Assembly (NCBI GenBank): GCA_016718565.1
Contig: JADKCZ010000005.1
Location: forward strand, 595,916-659,915
Direction of reading: 5' to 3'
Source of the DNA: Anaeromyxobacter sp.
Lineage (GTDB): Bacteria > Myxococcota > Myxococcia > Myxococcales > Anaeromyxobacteraceae
Length of the DNA: 64,000 nucleotides
Under the pieces are notes generated by a model, which saw only the letters and a list, made by a program, of their open reading frames with translations, was not told where the DNA came from and did no database searches. Positions 16,044-25,501 of this stretch are shown in pieces (the stretch's first letter is position 1; each line of letters starts with the position of its first letter). Made by a program: the position numbers and the translations under genes.

Positions 16044-17990
16044 TCAGCCGGCGGGGGGAGGGGCGGCGGCGACGGCGACGGCGCCCAGGTAGGCCTCGAT
16101 GACCTTGGGGTGGCGCTTCACCTCGTCGGGCGTCCCCTCGGCGATGAGGCGGCCGCCGTCCAGCGCGGTCACCACGTCGCACAGCTGGGTCACCACGTCC
16201 ATGTGGTGCTCGATGAGCACGATGGTGACCCCGCGCCGGTGGATGCGCCGGATCAGCTCCACCTGCTTCACCACGTCGGGGTGGGCCAGGCCGGCCGCCG
16301 GCTCGTCCAGCACCAGCAGCTCCGGCTTGCGCGCCAGGGCGCGGGCGATCTCCAGGAAGCGCTGGGCCCCGTAGGTCAGGTCCTTGGCCGGGGTGCGGGC
16401 CTGGTCGAGCAGCCCCACGAAGTCCAGCAGCGCCAGGGCGTCGGCCTGGGCCCGCCGCTCCTCGGCGCGCCCCAGCCCCAGGCAGACCAGCGGCAGCGGC
16501 ACCCGGTAGGCGCCCTGCAGCGCCACCATGACGTTGTCCAGCGCCGTCATGCCGCCGAAGAGCTGCAGGTTCTGGAAGGTGCGGGCCACCCCGGCGCGGG
16601 CCGCGGCGAACAGGCTGCCGAGCGGCAGCGGCGCCCCGCGCAGGGTGAGCTGGCCGGCGGTGGGGGTGTAGAGGCCCGAGACCACGTTGACCACCGTGCT
16701 CTTGCCCGACCCGTTGGGCCCGATGAGCCCGTGCACCTGGCCGGCCCGCACGACGAGGTCGAGGCCGTCCACCGCCTTGACGCCGCCGAAGTGGCGCTTC
16801 AGCCCGGTCAGGACCAGCAGCGGCGCGCCGTCGGCCGGGCGCGGCGGCAGCACCTGGTCGAGCGGCGAGGGCGTGGGCAGCGGCGGCGGCGCCACCCGGA
16901 AGAGCCGGGCCAGGGCGCGGCCGGCGAAGCCCATCAGCCCCTCCGGCAGCCCCACCACCACCGAGAAGAGCATCAGGGCGAAGATGGCCTTGCGCCAGTC
17001 CTCGGTGTTCTGGACCAGGAAGCCGCCGGCCACCAGCGCCGCGGTGGCCACCACCGGCGCCACCGCCTGGAAGGTCCCCAGGCTGCGGCGCGCCAGGCCG
17101 CGGGCCCCGGCCGCCACCGCCACCAGCAGCCCCAGGCCGGAGAAGGCCTGGAAGAGGGTGCGGCTGGAGAGCAGGTTGGGCAGCAGCGCCACCAGGGTGG
17201 CGCCCACGAAGGCGCCCCACAGGCTCTTGCGCCCGCCCAGCACCACCCCCAGCAGCAGGATGACCGTCAGCTCGTACTGGAAGCCGTGCGGCTGGAGGTA
17301 CTGGAAGTTGAAGGCGTACAGGCCGCCCGCCAGCCCGCCCAGCCCCGACCCCATGGCGAACCCGGCCACCTTGTGCCGGTAGGTGCCCACCCCCATGGCG
17401 TCGGTGGCGATGGGGCTGTCGCGCAGCGCCTCGAAGGCCCGCCCCCACTGCGAGGAGAGCAGGTTGCGCATGGCCATCCAGACCAGGGCCAGCAGGGCCA
17501 TGCACAGCCAGTAGAAGTCGCGCGATGAGAGCACGTGGCCCATGAGCGGCGGGCGCTTCAGGCTCAGGCCCTGGGCGCCCTGGGTGAGCCACTCCAGCTC
17601 GTTCAGGGCGGTGGCGGTGAGGGCGGTGAAGCTCAGGGTGGCCAGGGCGAACTGCGGCCCCTCGAGGCGCAGGGCGGGCAGCGCCAGCAGGGCGCCCACC
17701 AGCGCCGTCAGGCCGGTGGCCAGCAGCAGCGCCGCCGGGATGCCCAGCCCGTGGCGGGTCACCGCGATGCCGGCCACGTAGGCGCCCAGCCCCAGGAAGG
17801 CGGCCTGGCCCAGGTTCACCTGCCCCAGGTAGCCCACCGTCACGTCCAGGCCGATGAGCAGGATGCCGTAGATGGCCAGCAGGGTGAGCAGGCCCAGGGC
17901 GTAGGAGCTCTCCACCGCCAGGGGCACGGCGATGAGCAGGCCGAAGAGCAGGAGCTCGGCGCCGCGGACCAGCAGGAGTCGCTTGAGCAT
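16044..17990 (-). CDS. livMG: Fused LivM permease - LivG ATPase
   Basis: Single open frame of 648 residues joining two subunits that are usually separate. Residues 1-375 are a LivM permease with about ten hydrophobic segments and the motif VGYLGQVNLGQAAFLGLGAYV. Residues 395-648 are a LivG ATPase with Walker A GPNGSGKS, TFQNLQLFGGMTALDNVMVA, the divergent signature TYGAQRFLEIARAL and Walker B LLVLDEPAAGL. The frame is continuous through a Pro-rich linker, so this is a genuine fusion. It lies between livH (8 bases upstream) and livF. Confidence 0.93.
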   Translation of the reverse strand: MLKRLLLVRGAELLLFGLLIAVPLAVESSYALGLLTLLAIYGILLIGLDVTVGYLGQVNLGQAAFLGLGAYVAGIAVTRHGLGIPAALLLATGLTALVGALLALPALRLEGPQFALATLSFTALTATALNELEWLTQGAQGLSLKRPPLMGHVLSSRDFYWLCMALLALVWMAMRNLLSSQWGRAFEALRDSPIATDAMGVGTYRHKVAGFAMGSGLGGLAGGLYAFNFQYLQPHGFQYELTVILLLGVVLGGRKSLWGAFVGATLVALLPNLLSSRTLFQAFSGLGLLVAVAAGARGLARRSLGTFQAVAPVVATAALVAGGFLVQNTEDWRKAIFALMLFSVVVGLPEGLMGFAGRALARLFRVAPPPLPTPSPLDQVLPPRPADGAPLLVLTGLKRHFGGVKAVDGLDLVVRAGQVHGLIGPNGSGKSTVVNVVSGLYTPTAGQLTLRGAPLPLGSLFAAARAGVARTFQNLQLFGGMTALDNVMVALQGAYRVPLPLVCLGLGRAEERRAQADALALLDFVGLLDQARTPAKDLTYGAQRFLEIARALARKPELLVLDEPAAGLAHPDVVKQVELIRRIHRRGVTIVLIEHHMDVVTQLCDVVTALDGGRLIAEGTPDEVKRHPKVIEAYLGAVAVAAAPPPAG

Positions 17991-17998
17991 GGCGGCCC

Positions 17999-18877
17999 CT
18001 AGACCTTCCGGATGACGGCCTTGCCGAACACGCCGGTGGGGCGCACCGCCAGGGCCAGGATCAGCAGGACCAGCCCCGGCGCCTCGCGCCAGCCGCTGCC
18101 CACGTAGAAGGAGGCCAGGCTCTCGAGCGCGCCCAGGAAGAGGCCCACCACCACCACCCCGAAGCCGGACTCCAGGCCGGCCACCACCGCCACCGAGAAG
18201 GCCTTGAGCACCAGGGCCGAGGCCATGGTGGGGCCCACCGTGGTGATGGGCGAGACCAGGATGCCGGCCAGCGCCGCCACCCCGCCGGAGAGGGCGTAGG
18301 AGAGCATGACGGTGCGGGTGGCCGAGATGCCCATCAGCTCGCCGGCGTCGCGGTCGGCCGAGATGGCCTCGAAGGCCTTGCCGAGCAGGGTGCGCCGCTT
18401 GAAGACCTCCACCAGCCCCATCACCGCCAGCACCCCCACCGCCACCGACAGCTCCAGGCCGGTGACGCTGACGCCCAGCACCTCGATGGGGTCGGAGGGG
18501 ATGGGGGTCGGGAAGGGGCGGTCGTCCCGCCCCCAGATGTTCTCGGCGAAGGAGAAGAGGAAGAGGCCGATGATGATGGTGAGGAGGATCCAGCCCTCGC
18601 CCTTCTGCTCCAGGGCCAGCCGCACGCCGGTGCGCTCCACCACCAGGCCGAGCAGCGCGCCGAAGAGCAGGCCGAGCAGCACCACCAGGCCGTAGGGCAG
18701 GCCGGTGCCCATGATGGAGAGGGTGGCGAAGGCCGAGACCATCACCAGCTCGCCCTGGCCGAAGTTCAGGCTCTTGGAGGTGGCGTAGGTGAGCTGGAAG
18801 CCGTAGGCGATGAGGGCGTAGACCAGCCCCATGAGCGCGCCGCTCACGGCCATCTGGATGATGAAGGAGGCTGGCAC
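17999..18877 (-). CDS. livH: Branched-chain amino acid ABC transporter permease LivH
   Basis: Inner-membrane subunit of the Liv importer, 292 residues with about eight hydrophobic segments. The block GLVYALIAYGFQLTYATSKSLNFGQGELVM and the region GVAALAGILVSPITTVGP are characteristic of LivH. ATG at 18875-18877. It lies 98 bases after livK and directly before the fused livMG gene, giving the usual livK-H-M-G-F order. Confidence 0.93.
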   Translation of the reverse strand: MPASFIIQMAVSGALMGLVYALIAYGFQLTYATSKSLNFGQGELVMVSAFATLSIMGTGLPYGLVVLLGLLFGALLGLVVERTGVRLALEQKGEGWILLTIIIGLFLFSFAENIWGRDDRPFPTPIPSDPIEVLGVSVTGLELSVAVGVLAVMGLVEVFKRRTLLGKAFEAISADRDAGELMGISATRTVMLSYALSGGVAALAGILVSPITTVGPTMASALVLKAFSVAVVAGLESGFGVVVVGLFLGALESLASFYVGSGWREAPGLVLLILALAVRPTGVFGKAVIRKV

Positions 18878-18975
18878 GGGGTGCTGTGGGTCCCTCGGTG
18901 GCGTGGGGCGGAGGAGGGGGACGGCGCCGCCTCCTCCGCGTCAGCCGGCAGGGTAGAGCAGGCCGGGCGGGCCGG

Positions 18976-20196
18976 CTACTGCATGCTCTTCTTGAGGCGG
19001 TCGCGGTCGGCCTGGTTGCCGAAGACCACCCGGCCGTCCTGCACCATGCCCATGACCACCTTGTCGCGCCGGAAGGCCTCGTGGGTCTCCACGTTGGCCG
19101 GGTCCCACTTCGAGTAGGGCTTCACCCAGGTGGCGATGACGCCCTTGACCGGCTCCTTCAGGTCCTCGAGCGCGTCCCGGATCTTGAGGCTGTCGGTGCT
19201 CCTGGCCTGCTTGACCGCCGCCGCGAAGATCAGCACCGCGTCGTAGCCCTGGGCGGCCGCCACGGCCGAGGGGATGCGGGTCACGCCGTAGGTCTTGTGG
19301 TAGGCGTCGATGAAGGCCTTGGCGCGCGGGGTGATGGGCTCCTCGATGAAGGTCTGCGGCATGAGCGTGCCGTTGGCGTTGGCGCCGGCGTTGTCGATGT
19401 AGTTGGACATGGAGAGCGTCCAGCCGCCGATGAGCGGCACCTTGAGGCCGTTCTTGGCCATGCTGTTCGAGACCGCGGCCAGCTCCGGCCCGATGGCCCA
19501 GATGAGCACCGCCTGGGCCCCCTTGGCCTTGGCCTGGAGGACCTGGGCGGTCATGTCCTTGTCGCCGATCTTGAACTTCTCCTGGGTGACCACCTCGAGC
19601 TTGTTGCCCTGCTTCTTGATCTGGTCGAGCAGGTCGTCGCGCCCCGAGACGCCGTAGTTGGTGTCGTCGTGGATCAGCGCCACCTTGAACAGCTTCCGGT
19701 TGATGGCCTCCTCCACCACCATGCCGGCCTGGATGGCGTCGTGGGCGGCGAAGCGGAAGATGGAGAGCTGCTTCGGGCCGTCCGGGGTGGCCCACTGGGT
19801 CATCGACTTGGAGCCGGCCGCCGGCACGATGATCTTGGTGATGCCCTTCTCCTGCAGGTGCTTGTCGCCGGCCATGACCACGCCGGTGTTGACCGAGCCG
19901 AGCACGCCGGAGAGGTCGCTCATGGAGGCCAGCTCCTGGGCGATGAGGGCGCCGCGGTCGTTCTTGGCCTCGTCGTCGCGCTCGATGATCTCGATCATGA
20001 GCTTCTTGCCGCCCACGTCGATGCCGCCGGCGGCGTTGAGCTCGGCGATGGCCAGCTTCGAGCCGTCTCGGGTGGAGGTGCCCATGGGGGCGGAGCCGCC
20101 CGAGTAGGGACCGGTGAGCGCGATCTTGATGGTGTCGGCGGCGAGCACCGACGGCGCCGCGAGCAGCAGCGCCAGGCTGAGCATCGACCTCTTCAT
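18976..20196 (-). CDS. livK: Branched-chain amino acid-type periplasmic substrate-binding protein
   Basis: Periplasmic binding protein of 406 residues that delivers substrate to the LivHMGF importer. A clear signal peptide (MKRSMLSLALLLAAPSVLAA) is followed by TIKIALTGPYSGGSAPMG, the standard start of the type I Leu/Ile/Val-binding fold, and GSVNTGVVMAGDKHLQEKGI. The ATG (20194-20196) has a strong Shine-Dalgarno AGGTGA just upstream. The ligand may be a branched-chain amino acid or another small amide; the fold does not decide this. Confidence 0.9.
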   Translation of the reverse strand: MKRSMLSLALLLAAPSVLAADTIKIALTGPYSGGSAPMGTSTRDGSKLAIAELNAAGGIDVGGKKLMIEIIERDDEAKNDRGALIAQELASMSDLSGVLGSVNTGVVMAGDKHLQEKGITKIIVPAAGSKSMTQWATPDGPKQLSIFRFAAHDAIQAGMVVEEAINRKLFKVALIHDDTNYGVSGRDDLLDQIKKQGNKLEVVTQEKFKIGDKDMTAQVLQAKAKGAQAVLIWAIGPELAAVSNSMAKNGLKVPLIGGWTLSMSNYIDNAGANANGTLMPQTFIEEPITPRAKAFIDAYHKTYGVTRIPSAVAAAQGYDAVLIFAAAVKQARSTDSLKIRDALEDLKEPVKGVIATWVKPYSKWDPANVETHEAFRRDKVVMGMVQDGRVVFGNQADRDRLKKSMQ

Positions 20197-20382
20197 GGGG
20201 TTCACCTCGGGTGAGTGGGCGGGGCGTGCCACCGAGAGGTACGGGTCCCGTGCGGCCGGGGCAAGCAACCGCTGAGGCGAGCCCCATCGGAGGTGCCCCC
20301 TTCCGCGCCCGTCCGGGTCGTGCTCGACGCGACGCGTCACCGGAGGGGTGGTGGCGCGCCGCACCCGTGGTAATGGGGCGGG

Positions 20383-22122
20383 ATGGCGACGAGCCAGCCG
20401 CCCGAGGCGCCCGCGCCGCCCCCAGCCCCCGCTCCGTCCGGCCCCCGCCCAGCCCGCGGCGACCTCACCCGGGCGGCCGCCCTGGCGCTGGCGCTCGGGC
20501 TGGCGTACGCCGCCCCGGGCGCCACCCTGCCCGGCAACGACGCCACCGCCAGCGTCTACACCGCCGCCTCGCTGCTGGCCGAGGGGCGCTTCACCCTGGC
20601 CCCCTCCCGCGCGCCCTGGCTCTTCCGCTGGGAGGACCTGCGGCCCGGCCGGCCCGCGCTCCGGCTCTTCGACCTCGCCACCCTGGTGGACGGGGTGCCG
20701 GCGGCCAGGCGCTACGCCGACGGCGAGCTGCGCCCGGTGCCGCCCTACTTCCTGGCGCGCGCCGTGCGCGACGACCCCGCCACCGGCGAGCCGCGCTACC
20801 TGAGCAGCTTCGGGCCGGGCGCCCCGCTCACCGCGCTGCCGGTGCTGGCCCCGCTGGCCGCGGTCTTCGGCGACCTGCGCGGCCGGCCGGAGCTGCTGTG
20901 GGGCGGGGCGCGGGCCGCGGCGCTGCTGCTCACCGCGCTGGCCGGCGCCCTGGTCTTCCTCTCGGCGCGCCGCTGGCTGGCGCCCTGGCCCGCGGCGCTG
21001 CTGGCCCTGGCCTGGGGGCTGGGCACGCCGGCCTGGAGCCTGGCCAGCCAGACGCTCTGGCAGCACCCGGGCGACCTCTTCTTCCTCTCGCTGGGGGCCT
21101 TCTTCCTGGTGCGGCGGCGCGGCGGGGCGCCCGTCACCCCGGGTGAACCGGCGCCGGGCGGGGACGCCGCCGGCGGCGCGGCCAGGGCGCCGGCGGCCCG
21201 GCTGGCCCCCATCGACGCGGCGCTGGCCGGCCTGGCCTTCTCGCTGGCCGCCGCCTGCCGCCCCCAGGGCGCCCTCTTCGCGCTGGCCGCCGCCGCGGTG
21301 CTGCTCCTCACCGACCGGCGCGCCGCCGCCGCGCTGGTGGCCGGCGCCCTGCCGGCGGCCCTGGCCCTGGCGGCCTTCAACTGGTGGTACCTGGGGTCGC
21401 CGCTGCGCTTCGGCCAGGTGGAGGTGGGCGGCGCCATCGCGCTCGCCAAGACCGGCCTGGCCGACCCCTGGCCCTTCCGGCTGCAGGAGAGCCTGCCCGG
21501 GCTGCTCGTCAGCCCCTCGCGCGGGCTGCTGGCCTTCTCGCCGTTCCTGGTCTTCTCCGCCGCGGGCGCGGTGCTGGCCTTCCGCCGGCCGGCCTTCCAC
21601 CCGCTCCGGCCGCTGGTGGTGGCGGCGGCGGCCGCGCTGGTGGTGGAGGCGGGCTGGTTCGACTGGTGGGGCGGCTGGTCCTACGGCTGGCGGCGGCTCT
21701 GCGACCTGGGCCCGGCCCTGGCGCTGCTGCTGGTCCCGCTGGCCGGGTGGCTCGGCGCCACCTGGCCGCGGCGCGCGCTCCTGCTGGCCCTGACCGGCTG
21801 GGCGGTGCTGCTGCAGGGCGCCGGGGCCTTCGCCTACGACCTGACCGGCTGGAACGCCCGCAGGGCCTGGCGCATCGAGCGCCCCGGCGGCGAGGAGGTG
21901 CGGCTCCTCGACCCGGCCGAGGCCACCCGCGCGGTGGCCGCCGGGGGGCGGGTCCGGCTGGTGGAGCACCTCGACGTCGACGCCCCGGCGCACCGCCACC
22001 GGCTCTGGTCGCTCGCCGACAGCCAGCCCGTGCACACGCTGGCCGGCTTCGGCGTCCTCAGGCGCTCCCGGCGCCAGCAGGCGGACGCCTGGCTGGAGCA
22101 CTGGCGGCCGCCGCGCCCGTGA
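20383..22122 (+). CDS. Multi-pass membrane protein, GT-C glycosyltransferase-like
   Basis: Protein of 579 residues with a Pro-rich cytoplasmic N-terminus (1-30) and about ten to twelve hydrophobic segments. It has an early DATASVYTAASLLAEGRF loop, a PYFLARAVRD..YLSSFGPGAPL loop and long hydrophobic stretches, a layout seen in dolichyl-phosphate-mannose-type (GT-C) glycosyltransferases. A DWWGGWSYGWRRLCDLGPAL block near residue 430 is also common in such uncharacterised proteins. I see no definite catalytic motif, so function is inferred from topology. The gene stands alone: its start is 186 bases from livK (divergent) and its stop converges on the polyketide operon. Confidence 0.6.
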   Translation: MATSQPPEAPAPPPAPAPSGPRPARGDLTRAAALALALGLAYAAPGATLPGNDATASVYTAASLLAEGRFTLAPSRAPWLFRWEDLRPGRPALRLFDLATLVDGVPAARRYADGELRPVPPYFLARAVRDDPATGEPRYLSSFGPGAPLTALPVLAPLAAVFGDLRGRPELLWGGARAAALLLTALAGALVFLSARRWLAPWPAALLALAWGLGTPAWSLASQTLWQHPGDLFFLSLGAFFLVRRRGGAPVTPGEPAPGGDAAGGAARAPAARLAPIDAALAGLAFSLAAACRPQGALFALAAAAVLLLTDRRAAAALVAGALPAALALAAFNWWYLGSPLRFGQVEVGGAIALAKTGLADPWPFRLQESLPGLLVSPSRGLLAFSPFLVFSAAGAVLAFRRPAFHPLRPLVVAAAAALVVEAGWFDWWGGWSYGWRRLCDLGPALALLLVPLAGWLGATWPRRALLLALTGWAVLLQGAGAFAYDLTGWNARRAWRIERPGGEEVRLLDPAEATRAVAAGGRVRLVEHLDVDAPAHRHRLWSLADSQPVHTLAGFGVLRRSRRQQADAWLEHWRPPRP

Positions 22123-22177
22123 GGCCCCGGGCGGTGGGCCTCCGGTGGCGCGGTCGCCGCCGCGGCAGCCGGGCCGC

Positions 22178-23269
22178 TCACCCCACGGCCGCCGCCACCA
22201 GCCGCGTCAGCGGCGCGGGGGCGCGGGCACAGAGCGCGATGAGGGCGCGGCGCAGGGCCGGCCGCCGGGTGATCGCCAGCAGCGCCCGGGTGGAGCGCGC
22301 GTAGGGGGTGAAGCGCCGCCGCCAGGCCCGCTCGTAGGGCGCCAGGCTGTCCCGGCCGGCGCCGGCGGCCAGGGCGTCCGGCGCCAGCGCCGCCAGGTCG
22401 AGGGCGCAGCCGAGCGCCAGCGAGAGCCCCTCGCCGGTCAGCGCGTCGAGGTAGCCGGCCGCGTCGCCGAGCAGCACCAGGCGATCGAGGGTGCGGGTCC
22501 GCGCCGCCCTGAGGAACGGCCCGGCGCCGCGGTCCTCCGAGGCGGGCGCCGCCCCCTCGAGGCGCGCCGCCAGGGCCGGGAAGCGGCCCAGCAGCGCCGC
22601 CCACCCGCCCGGCGCACTGCCCTCGAAGAGGAAGGCCACGCCCAGCCGCCCGGCGCCGGCCGGGGTGAGGTAGGCCTCGACCCCCGCCCCGAGGTGGACC
22701 TCCACCGCGTCGGTCCAGGCGGCCAGGGCCAGGTGGCGGCGCAGGCCGGAGCGGCGCGGCCCGGGCGGCGCCAGGTCGAGCCCCTCGCGCCGGCGCACCG
22801 GCGAGGCCAGCCCGTCGGCCGCCACCAGCAGGCGCGCCCGCACCTCGCCCGCGGTGGCCTGCACCAGCACCTCGTCGGCGCCGCGCCGGTGGTGCAGCAC
22901 CTCGGCCTCCAGCACCTCCGCCCCGGCCTCCCGCGCCCGCTCGAGCAGCGCCGCCGAGAGCGCGGTGCGCCGCACCCCCAGGCCGCCCGGCGCGGGGAGC
23001 GGCACCGTCACCTCGGGCCCGGCGGCGTCCACCCAGCGGAGGGCCCGGAGCGGCGAGGCGTCGGCCGGGCCGAGCCGGGCGCGCACGCCCAGCGCCTCCA
23101 GGGCCCGCACCCCGGCCGGCAGCAGCCCCTCGCCGCAGGCCTTGTCCACCGGGTACGGGCGGGCCTCGAGCACCAGCACGTCGAGGCCGCGCCCGGCCGA
23201 GGCGGCTGCGAAGGCCAGGCCGGCCGGACCGCCGCCGGCCACCACCACGTCGCGGCGCCGCCCGCTCAC
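22178..23269 (-). CDS. FAD-dependent oxidoreductase, geranylgeranyl reductase/hydroxylase-like
   Basis: Flavoprotein of 363 residues, last gene of the polyketide operon. The dinucleotide-binding motif VVVAGGGPAGLAFAAASAGRG is at residues 8-28 with LEAR at the end of strand 2; KACGEGLLPAGVRAL and the second FAD motif VLLGDAAGYLDALTGEGLSL place it in the geranylgeranyl reductase / p-hydroxybenzoate hydroxylase-like group. GTG at 23267-23269 is the only sensible start before the FAD motif. It starts 55 bases after the acyl-AMP ligase gene. In analogous type III PKS clusters a flavoprotein oxidises the phenolic lipid; that role is inferred here. Confidence 0.85.
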   Translation of the reverse strand: MSGRRRDVVVAGGGPAGLAFAAASAGRGLDVLVLEARPYPVDKACGEGLLPAGVRALEALGVRARLGPADASPLRALRWVDAAGPEVTVPLPAPGGLGVRRTALSAALLERAREAGAEVLEAEVLHHRRGADEVLVQATAGEVRARLLVAADGLASPVRRREGLDLAPPGPRRSGLRRHLALAAWTDAVEVHLGAGVEAYLTPAGAGRLGVAFLFEGSAPGGWAALLGRFPALAARLEGAAPASEDRGAGPFLRAARTRTLDRLVLLGDAAGYLDALTGEGLSLALGCALDLAALAPDALAAGAGRDSLAPYERAWRRRFTPYARSTRALLAITRRPALRRALIALCARAPAPLTRLVAAAVG

Positions 23270-23324
23270 GGCCCCCACCCGGGCCGGGGCGCCGACGCGC
23301 CGTGGCCGGGCCACCGCGCCGCCC

Positions 23325-25214
23325 TCACGCCGGCCCTCGCCGCGGCCCGCGCCAGCCCGCCAGGCGCGACCTGGCCCAGGCCACCCCGAGCGACAGGGCG
23401 TCCACCCGGCGCGGCGGCCGGAGCTCGCCGGCCAGGTGGCGGCGCAGCGCCTCCTGGCGCCGCAGCTTGCCCGAGGAGGTGCGCGGCAGCGTGCCCGGCG
23501 CCAGCAGGCGCACCGTGTGCGGCGAGAGCCCGGTCCGCTCCAGCAGGGCGCGGCGGATGGCGGCCTCCAGCGCGGCGGGGTCCAGGGGCGCCGGGCCAGG
23601 GGCCCGCTCCGCCAGCACCAGCAGGGCCTCGCCGCCGCCGGGCGGCGCGAAGCCCAGCGCCACCGCGCAGCCCGGCCTGAGCCCGGCCAGGCCGGCCAGC
23701 GCCGCCTCCAGCTGCTCCGGCGCGTGGTTGGCGCCGCGCACGATGACCAGGTCCTTCTGCCGGCCGTGCAGGTGCAGCGCCCCGCCCATGACGAAGCCCC
23801 GGTCGCCGGTGTCGAGCCACCCGCCCTGCAGCGCCCGCGCGGTGGCGGCCGGATCGCCCAGGTAGCCCTCGAAGAGCGAGGGGCCGCGCACCCAGACCCG
23901 CCCCAGCGCGCCCTCGCCGGTGGGGCCGCCGTCCTCGCCGCGGACCTCCACCTCGACACCCGGGATGGGCGCGCCCACCGCCACCACCTCGCAGGCGCCG
24001 GGCCCGGCGGCCTGGCCGGCCGGCGCCGCCACCCGCACCGCCCGCCCCTGGCGCGCCAGCAGGTCGGCGTCGAGCCAGGCCCCGCGCGGCGCGCCGCCCG
24101 GCGCGGCGAAGGTGACCGCCAGGGCCGCCTCGGAGAGGCCGTAGACCGGCACCAGCGCGCCGGGGTCGAAGCCGTGCGGGGCGAAGCGGGCCGCGAAGCG
24201 GCGCATGGCGTCGGCCGAGATCGGCTCGGCGCCGTCCAGCGCCAGGCGCCAGCTGGCCAGCGAGCAGCCGGCCAGCTCGGCGTCGCCCACCCGCTCGGCG
24301 CAGTAGGCGTAAGCGAAGCTCGGCGCCACCGAGATGGTGGCCCGGTGGCGGGCCAGCGCGCGCAGCCAGAGCGCCGGCCGCGCCAGGAAGTGCTCCGGCG
24401 CGATCAGCACCAGCGGTCCGGGGTAGGACATGGCCGCCAGCAGCCCGCCGATGAGCCCCATGTCGTGATAGAGCGGCAGCCACGACACCAGGGCGTCGGC
24501 GCTGGTGGGGCGCACCAGCGCCATCAGCGCGTCGGCCTGGGCCTGCAGCGCCGCGTGGGTCAGCGCCACCGGCTTCGGGTCCACCGTGGAGCCGGAGGAG
24601 AACTGCACCAGCCCGAGGTCGGTGGGCGCCGCCAGCGGCGCCCCCCCGGCCCCGGCCCCCGACCCGCCCGGCGCGGAGTCGGCACCGGCCACGGCACCGG
24701 CGCCGCGGTCGAGGAGCGCGTGGGCCTGGCCAGGAACGCCAGCCGGCCCCTCGAGCAGCCCGCCGGCCTCCAGGAGCCCGAGCGGCGGGGCGGCCAGGGC
24801 CAGCACCTCGCCGAGCAGCGCGCGCGTGCCGCCACCCGACACCACCAGCCGCGCGCCGGAGACCGTCAGCATCCGCGCCGTCCCGGCCACCCACTCCTCC
24901 AGCCGCCCGAGGCGCACCGGCGGGTAGAGCGGCACCGGCACCGCCCCGGCCAGCCAGGCGCCGAAGAAGGCGTCGAGGAAGGCGGGCTCGGTGCGCAGCA
25001 CGATGGCCACCCGGTCACCCGGCCGCACGCCGCGCGCCGCCAGCGCGGCCGCGGCCGCCTGGGCGCGGGCGTGCACCTCGCGCCAGGGGAGGTGGCGCTC
25101 GCGCTCCGCCAGGTCCACGAAGGTGACGCCGCCGGGGTGGGCGGCCGCCGCCCGCAGGGCGTGGACCAGCGTGGGGAAGCGCGGCGCGGGCGCCGGCGGT
25201 CCGGTGAGCCTCAC
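23325..25214 (-). CDS. Fatty acyl-AMP ligase (FAAL/FadD32-like)
   Basis: Adenylating enzyme of 629 residues that activates a fatty acid as acyl-AMP and hands it to a carrier protein. The substrate/ATP motif VQFSSGSTVDPKPVALTH, the WLPLYHDMGLIGG block, the AEPISADAMRRFA region and the C-terminal GRQKDLVIVRGANHAPEQLE read like FAALs, rather than the R-KD-IK form of acyl-CoA ligases. GTG start (25212-25214) overlaps the stop of the acyl carrier protein gene by GTGA. The adjacent ACP is the obvious acceptor, giving acyl-ACP as starter for the type III synthase. Confidence 0.88.
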   Translation of the reverse strand: MRLTGPPAPAPRFPTLVHALRAAAAHPGGVTFVDLAERERHLPWREVHARAQAAAAALAARGVRPGDRVAIVLRTEPAFLDAFFGAWLAGAVPVPLYPPVRLGRLEEWVAGTARMLTVSGARLVVSGGGTRALLGEVLALAAPPLGLLEAGGLLEGPAGVPGQAHALLDRGAGAVAGADSAPGGSGAGAGGAPLAAPTDLGLVQFSSGSTVDPKPVALTHAALQAQADALMALVRPTSADALVSWLPLYHDMGLIGGLLAAMSYPGPLVLIAPEHFLARPALWLRALARHRATISVAPSFAYAYCAERVGDAELAGCSLASWRLALDGAEPISADAMRRFAARFAPHGFDPGALVPVYGLSEAALAVTFAAPGGAPRGAWLDADLLARQGRAVRVAAPAGQAAGPGACEVVAVGAPIPGVEVEVRGEDGGPTGEGALGRVWVRGPSLFEGYLGDPAATARALQGGWLDTGDRGFVMGGALHLHGRQKDLVIVRGANHAPEQLEAALAGLAGLRPGCAVALGFAPPGGGEALLVLAERAPGPAPLDPAALEAAIRRALLERTGLSPHTVRLLAPGTLPRTSSGKLRRQEALRRHLAGELRPPRRVDALSLGVAWARSRLAGWRGPRRGPA

Positions 25215-25501
25215 CGCCCCTCCCCGGGCGGCCCGCCGCCGGCGGCCGGCAGCCGCGCCGGCTCTGCCCGCGCCGCCACCAGCCGGGCCAGGCCGGCCAG
25301 CGTGGTGGCCTCGGCCGCGTCGTCGTCGGTGAGGGCCAGGTGGAAGCGGTCCTCCACCGCCACCACCAGCGAGAGCAGGAGCAGCGAGTCGAGCGTGCCG
25401 GCCAGCGGCGCGTCCGGCTCCGGCGGGGGGCCCTCGAGGCGCAGGTCCTCCCTGGCCAGGCGGAGGATCTCGGCGGCCACGGCCTGCTCGAGCGGCGTCA
25501 C
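25211..25501 (-). CDS. Acyl carrier protein
   Basis: Small carrier protein of 96 residues. The phosphopantetheine site is GTLDSLLLLSLVVAVEDRF with Ser39 as the attachment residue, followed by the helix III region TTLAGLARLVAAR. A Pro/Gly-rich tail of about 15 residues extends beyond the usual ~80. The GTG (25499-25501) overlaps the stop of the methyltransferase gene by GTGA, and its own stop overlaps the acyl-AMP ligase start the same way. Its position between those genes suggests it is dedicated to loading acyl groups for this operon rather than to general fatty acid synthesis. Confidence 0.88.
   Translation of the reverse strand: MTPLEQAVAAEILRLAREDLRLEGPPPEPDAPLAGTLDSLLLLSLVVAVEDRFHLALTDDDAAEATTLAGLARLVAARAEPARLPAAGGGPPGEGR

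Noticed and set aside
18976..22101. Extended livK reading frame into the divergent membrane protein
   Set aside because: The signal peptide and strong ribosome site at 20196 define the start; the upstream part is antisense to a real gene.
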